Positions 45,199 through 56,587 are shown, counted from the first letter of the stretch. The stretch is DNA of 64,000 bases from Xenopus tropicalis (GCF_000004195.4 NC_030679.2:149841040-149905039); one strand, 5' to 3'. The notes: a model not told the origin generated them from the sequence alone. Program-made: numbers and translations.

Positions 45199-46330
45199 AA
45201 TGTTTAATAAAATAATTCTAGGTTAGAATAATATTTTTGGTTGAAATTTTATAATTAAACATAGTTAATCTCATAGCTGGGTTTTTGCTTGAATATTCAA
45301 ATATCCACATGTGTTAAAAAGAGAAAACTTTACATGGGGGATACCTACATTTCATATGTCCAAATAAAGAAAATTCCCAGATGATGTTAACATGATTATC
45401 AAGCCATAAATAAAAAAAATAACCTTTTGTGCCAAAAGGAACAATGATCTGTCAGAAATTTAAAAATTATGAAAATAACGCTAGAGTGATAAAGGGGCAG
45501 TATTACCCCCATACAATACTTTTGGCTATTGTTTTATTAACAGAAAAGCCAGATAATGGTCATAAAAAATGACTATAAAGAGAAGGGTTTCTATGGCTGT
45601 AAAAAAAACTTTGAATTTGAATTTTCAAAAATTTCTTTTAATTAGTAAAAGCACCGTTTTTTGTGTTTGAATAAGAAGAAGAAAAAAAATGCAGATGTCA
45701 TTATTATGCACCCCTTGCTCAGCTACTTCAACTAATGGCATAAGGGCCCTCCCCAGTTCTCCCCCGAGCTACTTAAGGAGATGTTTGGGTGTGGGGTTTG
45801 GAAAAAAAAAGTGGCAACATGGGTGCATTTTTCCCATTAAGAACAGCTGTAACATAGTGGAAAGGGGCTTCTCTAACAATGCTGGCCAATGGAGATGCTA
45901 TTGCTGAGCTAAAAACATCTTAACCATAATTTAATTTTGCCTTCTCATTGACTCCAATACATTTTGGGAGATTTCAACAAAATTTTACCATATTGTCTAT
46001 TTTTCCTGACCTTTCACAAATTGTGTGAAATTTTCACAAAGTGAAATGGGGTGGTTTTACTTATCACTATTTGTTATTTAATAAAGGAACAGGAGTTATT
46101 TTTAAATTTCCTTTAACTTTTTAGCCCTAACATTTCTTATATTAGCCTACCCACTAACCAATAAAATGTACCACCTGGAAGACTTGATAAAGACCTAAAA
46201 TGCCACAATATGCGCCATATCTATAGTAATAATAAATAGATGAATGAGAATCTTAACAGTACAACTTATACAGTATACTCAGCTTGGAGATAAGCTGCCA
46301 TTGTAGGTCCCTTATAAAGATGTAACTGGA
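45199..46330. repeat. Segmental duplication, copy A, part 1
   Basis: Closely matches 56952-58060 and continues to 58380-58430 after a MITE insert in copy B. No gene or RNA was recognised; short ORFs do not keep their frame between copies. Confidence 0.75.
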
Positions 46331-46356
46331 AAAAAATCAAATTATGTTTTAAGCCT

Positions 46357-46664
46357 CACAAGGTTTGATTTATCTGGGCAGCTAATCAGGAGTGGCTTTG
46401 GTTAGCTCTTAGAAGGGAGACCGCTGTGTATAGCAGGTCTCTTAACTCTGAATTTTGTCATGGCCCTTTGGACTTTAGCTTGCCGCCTTTCTCATCTTTG
46501 ACTTTTTCTTGGGACTTATAAAAATTTTGCCAAAGTGTTTCCAACTTTTTCAACCAAATCACCTGTGGCTCGAATGAGCCTAGTCATGATTAATCTGGAA
46601 AGCTGAGCAAGGCTGGTCTTGGTTAGTACTTGGAAGGGAGACCTCCTGCGTATAGCATATCTCC
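46357..46664 (+). repeat. 5S-like units, second block
   Basis: Two units at about 46358-46446 and 46561-46664, with the same spacer as the main array. The second keeps GGTTAGTACTTGGAAGGGAG. The block is broken by the LINE fragment that follows. Confidence 0.7.
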
Positions 46665-47360
46665 TTCTCTTAACCTTCAAAGCCCTCCATTCCTCTGCTC
46701 CTCACTACATCTCTTCCCTTGTGTCTCCGTATGTTCCTGGCTGACTCCTTCATTCCTCTGCTCCTCACTACATCTCTTCCCTTGTGTCTCCGTACATTCC
46801 TGGCCGACTCCTCTGCTCCTCACTACATCTCATCCCTTGTGTCTCCGTATGTTCCCGGCCGACTCCTTCGTTCCTCGCAGAGCAACCACTTGGTTGCATC
46901 CCCCACTACTACTGCTGTTTCCCACCTTAACCCTTTCTGCCCTGCTGCCCCTCACATTGGGAATGCCCTCCCTGATTTCCTCCGGAGAGAATCCTCCCTC
47001 AGTCTAAACTTAAAGACTCCCTTTTGGAGCACTCACCCAGCACCTGATCTGGAAACTAGCACTTATATTGCACTTATAGTGTATTTTAGTGACCTACAGC
47101 CCTTATATTTGCCTATTTGTGTCTGTAAGTTACCCCTCCCATATAGATAGTAAGCTCTACGGGGCAGGGACCTCCATCCACTTGTGTTTTTGACTCTTAT
47201 CACAACTGTATTATTTATTTGTATTTATTGTTATACTTTGTATTTATCTATTTATCTATCTTAATAACCCCATTTGTATTAATATACTCTACTGTACAGC
47301 ACTGCATACATAAGTAGCACTTTATAAATAAAGATATACATGTATACATACATATACATA
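46665..47360 (+). mobile_element. L2-like LINE 3' fragment
   Basis: Translated frames contain FCPAAPHIGNALPDFLRRES, a C-terminal block typical of L2-like ORF2. The 3' tail has AAGCTCTACGGGGCAGGGAC and a TATAAATAAAGATATAC end with ATAC repeats. A segment of about 60-65 bp (CATTCCTCTGCTCCTCACTA onward) is repeated nearly three times between 46688 and 46870. Confidence 0.6.
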
Positions 47361-47374
47361 TGTCTTAACTCTTT

Positions 47375-47920
47375 GGGGCACATTTACTAACCCACGAACG
47401 GGCCGAATGCGTCCGACTGCGTTTTTTTCGTAATGATCGGTAATTTTGCGATTTTTTCGGCGTCTTTACAATTTTTGCGTAAAAACGCGAGTTTTTTCGG
47501 CGTCTTTACGATTTTTGCGTAAAAACGCAAGTTTTTCGGCGTCTTTACGATTTTTGCGTAAAAACGCGAGTTTTTCGTAGCCATTACGAAAGTTGCGCAA
47601 AGTCGCGATTTTTTCGTAGCGTTAAAACTTGCGCGAAACGTCGCGCCTTTTAAGTTTTAACGCTACGAAAAAGGCGCGACTTTGCGCGCAAGTGTTAACG
47701 CTACGAAAAAATCGCGACTTTGCGCAACTTTCGTAATGGCTACAAAAAACTCGCGTTTTTACGCAAAAATCGTAAAGACGCCGAAAAACTCGCGTTTTTA
47801 CGCAAAAATCGTAAAGACGCCGAAAAAATCGCAAAAAATACGAAAAAATCGCAAAATGTTCGTTTCCAATCGGAATTTTTCCAATTCGGATTTGAAATCG
47901 TGTCTTAGTAAATCAGCCCC
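47375..47920. mobile_element. Palindromic PIF/Harbinger-like MITE inside a 5S-like spacer
   Basis: The ends are GGGGCACATTTACTAACCC and TTAGTAAATCAGCCCC. The flanking TTT at 47372-47374 and 47921-47923 splits the spacer sequence TTAACTCTTTGAATTTTGTC, which is whole in neighbouring units. Arms are inverse copies around 47655. Confidence 0.7.
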
Positions 47921-47923
47921 TTT

Positions 47924-48957
47924 GAATTTGTCATGGCCCTTTTGACTTTAGCTTGCCGCCTTTCTCAACTTTGATTCTTTCTCCGGACATATAAAAATTT
48001 TGCAAAAGTATTTCACAATTTTTAAACCAAATTGAACCTGATCTTGATTGATCTGGAAAGCTAAACAGGGCTGACCTGGTTTAGTACTTGCAAGTGAGAC
48101 CGCTGCATATTGCAGGTCTCTTAACTCTTTGAATTTTGTCATGTTCCTTTTTGTCTTTAGCTTGCCGCCTTTCTCATCTTTGATCCTTTCTCTGGATTTT
48201 TACACTTTGCCAAAGTATTTAAACTTTTTTCAACCAAGTCACCTGCAGCCCAAATGAACCTGATCTTGATAGATCTGGAAAGCTATGAAGGGCTGACCTT
48301 GGTTGGTACTTGGAATGGACACCACCTGTGTATAGCAGGTCTCGTAACTCTTTGAGATTTGTCATGGGCATTTTGGCTTTAGCTTGCTGCCTTTCCATGC
48401 GTTTCATCAAATACCGCACAAAAATAGTCTTCGGGACTTAAATAACGCACACAGCATCGCGTCTAAATTAACGCAAGCATGCTTAAGACGCAAAAACTTA
48501 GACGTGATAAAATTTTTAACGCATGCTATAAATAGCTCTCATTTTAACGCACTTTAGTAAATTGGCCCTCAGGTCTCTTAACTCTTTTAATTTGTCATGG
48601 CCCTTTTGGCTTTAGCTTGGCGCCTTTCTCAACTTTGATTCTTTCTCTGGACTTTTACATTTTGCCAAAGTATTTCAAAGTTTATTAATCAAATAACCTG
48701 CAGCCCAAATGAACCTGATGTTGATCGATCTGGAAAGCTAAGAAGGGCTGGCGCATATTAGGTCTTTTAACTCTTTGGATTTTGTCATGGCCCTTTTGGC
48801 TTTAGCTTGCTGCCTTTCTCATCTTTGATTCTCTCTCCAGACTTTTACACATCGACAAAGTATTTCAAAATTTTGCAACCAAGTCGCCCGTGGAATAAAT
48901 GAACCTTATTGTGATTGATCTGGAAAGCTAAGCAGGGTTGGCCCTGGTTAGTATTTC
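47924..48957 (+). repeat. 5S-like units, third block
   Basis: Units at about 48025-48122, 48240-48344, 48697-48770 and 48886-48957 with the shared spacer. An unrelated 150-bp insert at about 48400-48560 ends in ACTTTAGTAAATTGGCCC, another MITE end. Confidence 0.75.
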
Positions 48958-49165
48958 CAAATCAGTCAAGATCAGGTTCACTTGGGCCGCAGGTGACTTG
49001 GTTTAAAAAAGTTGAAATACTTTGGTAATGTGTAAAACTGCAGAGAAAGAATCAAAGTTGGGCAAGCTAAAGTCAAAAGGGCCATGACAAAATCCAAAGA
49101 GTTAAGAGACCTTCTATATGCAGCGGGCTCCCTTCCAAGTACTAACAAGGGCCAGTGGTCTCCCT
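48958..49165 (-). repeat. Inverted 5S-like units
   Basis: The array flips strand at about 48957. 48961-48985 is the 5' part of a unit, followed by a reversed spacer (GGGCCATGACAAAAT) and a 3' part at about 49111-49165 (CTCCCTTCCAAGTACTAAC). Confidence 0.75.
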
Positions 49166-51010
49166 TTCAAGTATAGGAGACCATGTTAGAAATCTTCTCT
49201 GCACTCTTTTTTTATTGCAGTCCACATATATCAAGCCCTTGTGTTGTTAAACCAAATATTTATAGAAATTCTGTTTCAGGAAGTTGTATGTCTGAAGTGA
49301 CTTCTAATATCATTATGTTGGGGGTTCATATGATACACACATAACCAAATGTACCACGTTGCCCCAGATGTCAAGAATAGTAATGAAAGGATGTATCCCA
49401 TTTAATGTTTCTGATAAATTGCATAACTGCAGGAAAATTAATGAAATGCACCAAAGTCAATGGGGCTAATTTATCAACTCTTGGAAAATTTGCCCATGGG
49501 CAGTAACCAATAGCAACCAATCACTGACTGTTTTTTTTCCCTGTGAAATTTCTTGGAAGTTTCACGAAGCAATTTACCAATGGCAAAATATGGAGTTTCG
49601 CTGTGAATCCATGCCTGTCAAAAAAATCGCTCATCACTAAAAATGAATGCAACTATTTGACTGGTTGCCAATCAACCTCATTCATTGCTCTACCGGCATT
49701 CACTGTAGACAAACTGGTCAGTTGCCAATTAGTGATGAGTGAATTTTTTCACCAGGCATGGATTCACAGCGAAATTCCTCATTTCAGTGAATTTCAGCAC
49801 ATTTTTTTTATTTCAGTTCATTCAATGATTGAATTAATTTTAGCCCCACTGCTGTCATCGTATATAAGCGAAATATAAGACCACTTGTCACATCATATAT
49901 AAAGTAAAGAAAAATACATAGTTACCCTAATTTTCTTTTCCTGGCAACATAAAACTACAGGTAAGCCCCTCCCCCTGACCAGTGACAGAAAAATAACCTT
50001 TCCCTTAAGGACTTATATACCTCCCTTTGCATTTAGAATCTGTCTTGTTCAGAGCGCTACTTGGTCTAAGAAGGGTATAAAGCTGGGGGATAGGGCAAAA
50101 AATAAAATAAAGAAAATTACAGTGACTATGAGCAAGAATCTTCCTTTTTTCTTGGCATCCCCTGCCAGCATAAAACTAAAGGAAATACCCAATCAAACAT
50201 CCAAGGGGAAAGTCTATCCAAGACCCTAAAATTGATGCAGACTAGAAAAATGTATTGTGACACAACAGTATAAGAACTGAGTGCCCAAATTAGGCTTCCA
50301 CCATTGCTTTTACATCCAACCGTTACTGTTTAACAAATGTTCTGACCAATGACAGGCAGCTACTATACAGATAGATTTAGAGGACATCCCTGCCTTACAT
50401 GCCTAAGATGCCACCACAGCCTTGGAAAAATATGCCTTAATAAACTGAAGAGTGGGCTTGCCTGGGACTGTATATGGTTTAGAAATGTGCAACACTATCC
50501 ATCTGCCAATAGTTGATGAAGAGGCCACCTGTCCCTTCCTGGGACCAAATGGAATGACAAATAAATAGCCTATCTGTCATCCTGAAATCCTTGAATCTGT
50601 CCAAATGATTCCACCGACCAGATCATGTCCGTCACAGACTGGGAACTACTCAAAACAGCACAGCCCAGTGCACAATTCTATAAAATAAAAAAGTTGTTAA
50701 GAAAGCGAGTATAGAAAAACACCATTTATTATACAGTGGGAGAAGGAAATAAAAATATTTATACAGGGAAAATCATGGAGTAAAATGATGATGTATGCTT
50801 ATAAAGGTTCAAGATCAACCAGAATTCATGTACCGCACACCGAAATCCTTTTTATAAAATGTATGAAGGTGTACAAAATGTGTGCTGGAGATGTAACAAA
50901 GCAGATGGATCCTATAGCCATACATGCTAAACGTGCAAAGAAATGATGCCTTATTGGAAAGTATTTGCCATTATAGAAGCTCTAAAACCAGAACTCCGTA
51001 GACCGTATAG
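49166..51010. repeat. Segmental duplication, copy A, part 2
   Basis: Closely matches 59196-61588. Contains a partial hAT-like MITE end near 49550-49640 and another from about 49732 (TAGTGATGAGTGAATTTTTT), the site that carries an L1 insert in copy B. Otherwise no gene was recognised. Confidence 0.8.
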
Positions 51011-51268
51011 CAGGAGTCCCAACCTTTTTTACCTGTGAGCAACATTTGTTCCTAGGGAGTGACGGATAAAGGCTGTGATTGGCTATATGGTAGCCCACTA
51101 TAGACTGGCAGTCTACAGGAGGCTCTATTTCGCTGTACTCTATGCTTCCAAAACTTGCCACCAAGTCAGAAATTCAAAAATGAGCGCCTGTTTTGAGGCC
51201 ATTGGGAGCAACATCAAAGGGGTTGGTGAGCAACATGTTGCCTATGAGCCAGGGGTTGGGAGTCACTA
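51011..51268. mobile_element. hAT-like MITE (CAGGAGTCCCAACC family)
   Basis: The ends CAGGAGTCCCAACC and GGTTGGGAGTCACTA are inverse to each other. It is flanked by CCGTATAG (51003-51010) and CTGTATAG (51269-51276). A copy is at the same place in the other duplication unit (61589-61853), so it predates the duplication. Confidence 0.65.
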
Positions 51269-51276
51269 CTGTATAG

Positions 51277-51654
51277 AAACAGTCCTGTTTACCCTTGATA
51301 AATATTAATTGATAATTCACATGCTTCAGGCAGTGAGAGCATTAATCCCCAAACTAAAATGGAAGAATGGGTGAACACAATAGAGTAAACTTCTAAAATA
51401 TAGTGACCTGACAGCCCTAAATCAAATATGAAAAGACTCGGTTGGCCTGTACCATAAATAAATAGACAAGTTGCCATTACAAACATATGTATCAACATAA
51501 GTAAAGGCAATCAAGCCCTTAAAGTATAAATACTGGAGTAGGAACCTTCTCCACACCGCACCTCAACCTTTTTCTTTCTGCCTTCAGCAGCTCTATACCT
51601 CAAGCTAAATATTATATGGGCATGCTTGTAAATGCGCATAGGCTTTTATCCCTA
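51277..51654. repeat. Segmental duplication, copy A, part 3
   Basis: Matches 61862-62291. No gene. Confidence 0.75.
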
Positions 51655-51662
51655 GTGGAGAA

Positions 51663-51918
51663 TAGTGATGAGCGAATCTGTCCCGTTTCACTTCGCCAAA
51701 AAATTCGCGAAACCACAGCAAAATTCGCGAAACGCCGAAAAATTCTCGAAAACGTGTTTGTCGTGCAATTTTTTTTCTGTCGCCCTATTTTGACGTGACC
51801 GCAACTTTTTTTGACGTGCGCCAAATTTTCTCAGAAGTTTTGCAAAACAATTCACCAATGGCGAAATGCGGAGATTCGCTGCAAATCTATGCCTGGTGAA
51901 AACATTTGCTCATTACTA
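51663..51918. mobile_element. hAT-like MITE, present only in copy A
   Basis: The ends are TAGTGATGAGCGAATC and TTTGCTCATTACTA, with the perfect 8-bp duplication GTGGAGAA at 51655-51662 and 51919-51926. The matching site in copy B (62292-62299) has a single GTGGAGAA and no element. Confidence 0.9.
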
Positions 51919-51984
51919 GTGGAGAATCCTATAGAAAGACGAGTACATAATAGGAATCAAAATATGTATTAATACAAATATATT

Positions 51985-52881
51985 TGTAGGGACCCATAGG
52001 GTTAAGCTCCCTATGGTGTTATCCCTTATCTTTTCCTTATCTGTGCTGTTATAGGGCAGAGCCCTCTACACTCAAATTACAGTTCTTAGGCTACCCCCTA
52101 TAGGTTTAGCCAGGTTGACCACTCCCCTTGGCAGACTATATAGTGTCTTGCACAAGGAAGTGTCTTCCTCTTTTGGCTGCATGCTGTGTTCTGGACAGAT
52201 CCCAACTGAGCCTGGACCAGAACATAGGCCCAGAAGCCATTTGTACCCTAGGGGACCACCTACCCTAGTGATAAGTCGGGGACAGGGCCCCGTGAATAAG
52301 CCAGCACAGTCAGTTTTACTAATAGCACCCTCTAGGAGTGGTGAGCATAGACAGCTTAGCTAGAAAGGGCAGCAATAGCCCCAACCAGGAGTTGTAAAAG
52401 GGTTTAGCCTACCCCGGCTCTGTTGTCGTTCTTTAGGGACCGGTTTTTTATTAGACGCCAGGTACCAGTGTTAGGAGCTCTCCCCTGGACCACAGTCGGC
52501 CAGAACACTCACCTCAGGTATCAGCTAATCCTCTGTGCATCCTCCAAGTGGGGTATTCTGTTCCTTGAGTGTCACATCTGCTATATCCATTGTGACCAAT
52601 TCCTATACTGCTGTGACTGTGAGTATATACCCTGCTGCACTACCCAGTTGCTTTGTACAATAAACCAGCTATTATTTGATCATATGAATCCTCTGGCGTG
52701 CATCATTCTCTATTTGCACTACACACCTCAGATAGTTGTAGTTCAGCTACACCCTCGCTCCATTCTAACTCTCCCATATAGCGGAGGCTCACTCCTTTGT
52801 ATTAAGTGTCGCATGTAACCCATGCTCTCCATTTCACTACTAGCCTGGATTTGTCCTTAACTAGGCCAAATAGGTGTTACA
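51985..52881. mobile_element. Solo LTR of an LTR retrotransposon or endogenous retrovirus
   Basis: An 897-bp insert starts TGTAGGGACC and ends GGTGTTACA (TG...CA). It is flanked by TATT at 51981-51984 and 52882-52885. The matching site in copy B (62363-62366) has a single TATT. An AATAAA occurs near 52660. No internal coding region is present. A solo LTR made by recombination between two LTRs is the simplest reading; orientation (+) is suggested only by the AATAAA. Confidence 0.75.
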
Positions 52882-52885
52882 TATT

Positions 52886-54005
52886 GTTTGCTAATTGTTT
52901 TACCTTTGTTGCAGCTAAATATGGCTTTAAGATCATTGGCCACTGGGAAAGGCATATTCAACTATTAAAATAACTTTCCAAATGCTGAGATCTCAGAGTA
53001 AGCAGTTTGAGTGTGGGGTTGTTGCCTAAATAAGATAGCTGAATATACCCCTTTTCATATAAAGTTGGTACAAGGCTTTCTGTAAAAAGTTTTTTTTTTA
53101 TTGATTGATTATTTTTCTTTAAATAAATGTATCTTTCAAACAACTGCCAGCTCCTGATATTTGATAATTTTTAAAAAGAATTCACTTCTTAACAACCCAA
53201 GGTAAACGATAAAACCAACAGTAAGGTAGTTATTTATCAATGGTTGAGTTTGATTCTTTTTTTTCCCCTCAATTCGAGGTTTTTTGCACTCAAAATTCAA
53301 GTTATGGTTCAACAACCCAAATGTCCAGTACTTATTAATTGAAAAAAAAAACCTCAAATGTTAAAATTTGTCTTGTAAAATCTTGTGAGTTTCTATAGAA
53401 GGTAATGGGAGTTGTCATTGGCAGAGTAAAGACATATACTCAAACTCAAATTTTTCAAGTTTTAAAAAAATCGAGACATTTGAGTTTTTTTTACTCTAAC
53501 GAGTTTTCCTTATTAATAAATAAGTGACCATTCAATATGTGAGTTTATTCAATTTAGAAAAACAAACAAATTCACAAACTAGCAAATGGATAAATAAGCC
53601 CAGCTACATTTTTATTCCAAGTGCTTTTTGAATAAATATCATAACCAGATGGGTGCTATATCACTATAAGGCAAAGCAAAATAAGGTGATTGGGCACCAC
53701 AGAGTCTGTAGGTACCTGCATATCTAATGCTGCCCTGACTGGCCTTGTACACCAGCTGGAGGGAGAATGAGTCCTGTCCCTATTGCAACCTTACATTACA
53801 AACATTAAAGCTCCATAGGTGGGGAAGCCCTTCCTTGTGTAAAACAAGCAGGAAATACAAATATGGCTAATAATAATAATATATTATTATTATTATAAAA
53901 GTTAAAAAATTTGCTCTAAAGATCATGATTTTTTGGGGTCAGAAACTTTTATTTCATTTCTTTTGGTTAAACAGAGTATAAAGATCCTCATTAGTAGATT
54001 CAATT
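52886..54005. repeat. Segmental duplication, copy A, part 4, and 3' flank of OR gene 7
   Basis: 52886-53700 matches 62371-63197. After that comes the OR downstream flank (CCAGCTGGAGGGAG, GTAAAACAAGC). No separate gene. Confidence 0.75.
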
Positions 54006-54923
54006 TCATATATACTTTCGAAGAACAGCTTTTATCTCCTTGTTTCTCAGGCTGTATACTGTTGGATTGAAAAATGGCGTTCCAACTGTGTAGAGAAGGG
54101 ACAGTATTTTATTCATATTAATGTTATGGCCCTTGGATGGTACCATATAAACTATTATCAGAGTCCCATAGTACATGCACACAACTATTAAATGGGAGCT
54201 GCAAGTGGAGAAGGCTTTGTGTCTTCCTTCAGTAGAGGAGATCCTGAGAATGGCAAGGCCAATGGCAACATAAGTGTAAATGATGAAGCAAAAAGGGAGC
54301 AGCATAAAAGGTATGAGCAAAATAATATCTGTTAGTTCCACAGCTTTATAATCTGTGCAGGAAAGTTTAATAAGAGGGGCAAAATCACAGAAATAATAAT
54401 CTATAACAAATGGGCCACAGAACTGCAAATTAAATGTCAGAAGAATCACAATAAAAGCCAATATAAGGGCTAAGCCCCAAGAACAAAGACTCATATAGAG
54501 GCAAAGGCTGAAACCCATAATGGAGGCATAATGAAGTGGGGAGCAGATGGCCAGATATCGGTCATAGGCCATGGCTGTGAGGAGATAGAATTCTGAACCT
54601 GCTGAAACACCATAGAAGTAAAGCTGTGTGATACAACCAGTAGCAGATATTGTGCCCCCTCCATTCAGTAATAACCGCAAGAAATTTGGAGTAATACTGG
54701 TACTGAGCAAGACATCAGCCAGAGACAGCTGGGAGAGAAGGGCGTACATGGGAGATCTCAGGGCTGAGACTGTTATTACCAATATAATTATAAGAAGATT
54801 TCCAAATAATGTCACAATATAAATCCAGAGAAACAGAACAAAGAGAAACTCATTGATTATCTGAGAGTTCTGAAATCCCAAGAGAAGGAAAGATATACCT
54901 GATGTCTGATTCACCTTATGCAT
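54006..54923 (-). CDS. Odorant receptor, class II type (OR gene 7)
   Basis: The product has 305 residues with all OR signature motifs. The frame is open to 54956, but I use the ATG after TTCCAG, as in the sister genes. Distinctive residues are L101 and G109 in TM3, S139 in the second intracellular loop, a changed TM4 (LILAFIVILLTFNL), Y176 in the second extracellular loop, NINMNK at about 267-272, and the C-terminus AVLRKYI. That C-terminus and its neighbouring codons are shared with the partial receptor at 63769, matching their common duplication. The 5' flank is much reduced: the promoter block (55168-55302) lies only about 310 bp upstream, and only a scrap (ACTTTTTCTTCAGACAGATG on the minus strand) of the leader ORF remains. 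Confidence 0.95.
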   Translation of the reverse strand: MHKVNQTSGISFLLLGFQNSQIINEFLFVLFLWIYIVTLFGNLLIIILVITVSALRSPMYALLSQLSLADVLLSTSITPNFLRLLLNGGGTISATGCITQLYFYGVSAGSEFYLLTAMAYDRYLAICSPLHYASIMGFSLCLYMSLCSWGLALILAFIVILLTFNLQFCGPFVIDYYFCDFAPLIKLSCTDYKAVELTDIILLIPFMLLPFCFIIYTYVAIGLAILRISSTEGRHKAFSTCSSHLIVVCMYYGTLIIVYMVPSKGHNINMNKILSLLYTVGTPFFNPTVYSLRNKEIKAVLRKYI

Positions 54924-55167
54924 TGCCTGGAACCATAAAACATAGAGGTAGAACATACACTGTAAGTTAGAGTACTTACAAATAACTTATTAGCATTTCA
55001 TGATCTATATGTACAGTTTTTGCTAGAAATAAGAAACAGAAGAGATGGAGCTGATCTGGCACTTTAATTTAGTAGAAATGTAAAATTTGCAGCATCTGTC
55101 TGAAGAAAAAGTCCCCTCTGATATCCAACATCAGCCTGAAAGAGTTTCTTGTAACAGACGAGAGCAA

Positions 55168-55302
55168 CAAAGAGCAGCCATAACTCTATACTGCATGGAT
55201 AAGGGAAGCCATTTGGCATTACAGAGATGGGGTTTTTATACCTTTGGAAAGGAACATAACAGCCATTCTGTAACTATCCCCTGGGCCGTGTATAACACAG
55301 AC
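55168..55302 (-). promoter_or_regulatory. Promoter-like block of OR gene 7
   Basis: TATAAAAA on the minus strand at 55240 to 55233 and the EBF-type site at 55277-55286. The block is kept almost without change although sequence on both sides has diverged or been lost, which is the best evidence that it is functional. Confidence 0.7.
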
Positions 55303-55329
55303 TCTCACAGGGAGCTCCCTGGGGCTTAA

Positions 55330-55959
55330 TCAGAAGCTCGTTATGAACGGCAATTTCTTCCAATGTTCAGATATTTATTTATATTGACTTCTAAAATGTT
55401 TTTGTACTCCAATTCCACCAAATGCACTCAATATTTTTATTTTTGAGTCTTCTTCTTCTTTAATGTCTTCTTCTAAACACGTCAAATATTGAGCTTATTT
55501 TAGCAGTAATTGTTTCCTGAAATAGAACGAAGGGGCAGTTTTATCAGAATTAGGATTTGTGTAATTCTAAAGGAAAAAAAATAGCATTTGTGCATCTATA
55601 GCACAAATATCTCCCCATATTTAAAAAAAAAAAAAAAAATACCTCAAAGTGAAAGGACCACAAAAATTGGCCTAGGACAGCTCCCATTGACTTCTTACAG
55701 CTTTAAGATGGCATATTTTTACATTCATGGTTTTCATGGTTTTGATGCATAATAAATGGCAAACATTTCACTTTTTTTAATTGAAAAAATTGTAGTCTTT
55801 AGCTCAAGAATATACAAATTGCAAATAAATTAAAATCTTTAATACATCTGCCCCTGATAGTAATATTATACATGCATTTTTTAAGTGTAAAGACACTGCT
55901 CATCTTCACTTCCCGCTGCTATGGTCGGGTAGAAGACTCATTATTCAGAGACTCCAGGT
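55330..55959. other. Diverged distal flank of OR gene 7
   Basis: Weakly similar to the other distal flanks (TTCACTTCCCGCTGCTATGG near 55906). Contains an A-run at about 55621-55639. No gene. Confidence 0.5.
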
Positions 55960-55967
55960 TCCAGCAC

Positions 55968-56307
55968 TAGTGATGAGCCGAATTTTTTGCCAGGCGTGGA
56001 TTTGCATTAAATTTCTGCATTTTGCCATTGGCTATTTTTTTTGCAAAACTTCAGCAAAAATCAGCCATGGAAAAATTTGTTGTTCATCAAAAAAAAGTTG
56101 CGGTTGCTTCAAAAAAAGTCGCTACTGCTTCAAAAAAGTCAAAATTGGCATGGTCGCGTCAAAAATAGGAGCAGTCATGGCAACAAAAAAAAGACACAGG
56201 TGACAAAGGCGATTAGCAAATTTTTCTCTATTTTGAAAATTTTCCTAGCATTTCGTTGAGTTGTTGAGTTTTGCCAAAGCAAAACGGGACAGACTTGCTC
56301 ATCACTA
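55968..56307. mobile_element. hAT-like MITE
   Basis: The ends are TAGTGATGAGCCGAA and TTGCTCATCACTA, with the 8-bp duplication TCCAGCAC at 55960-55967 and 56308-56315 splitting the OR flank sequence GGTTCCAGCACCATAAG. Confidence 0.85.
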
Positions 56308-56315
56308 TCCAGCAC

Positions 56316-56579
56316 CATAAGTGTTGGTCACCTTTGCTTAGCAAGTCAGCCAAAGCTATTTATTTAAAGACACAGGACTAATTACTGGACACTACAATTT
56401 GGAGAAATAAAAGACGCTATAGAAGTAAAGGTCTGGATTTCATTGTTAAAAACCCCAGATAGTATGTACTATTGGTTCTAATTTTTTATTTGAAAGTGGC
56501 GCACCACATAAAAAAGCTAGTAGGCCGTATTATTGTATGGCTATTATCTGGTGATGTTCCTTCATCTGTATTGCATTAC
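56316..56579. other. Distal flank of OR gene 7, continued
   Basis: Diverged match to the OR flank (CACCTTTGCTTAGCAAGT, GACACTACAATTT). No gene. Confidence 0.5.
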
Positions 56580-56587
56580 ATGTTTAA

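Noticed and set aside
51075..51308. 77-codon ORF shared with 61660-61893
   Set aside because: It lies mostly in a duplicated hAT-like MITE present before the duplication; no independent sign of coding.
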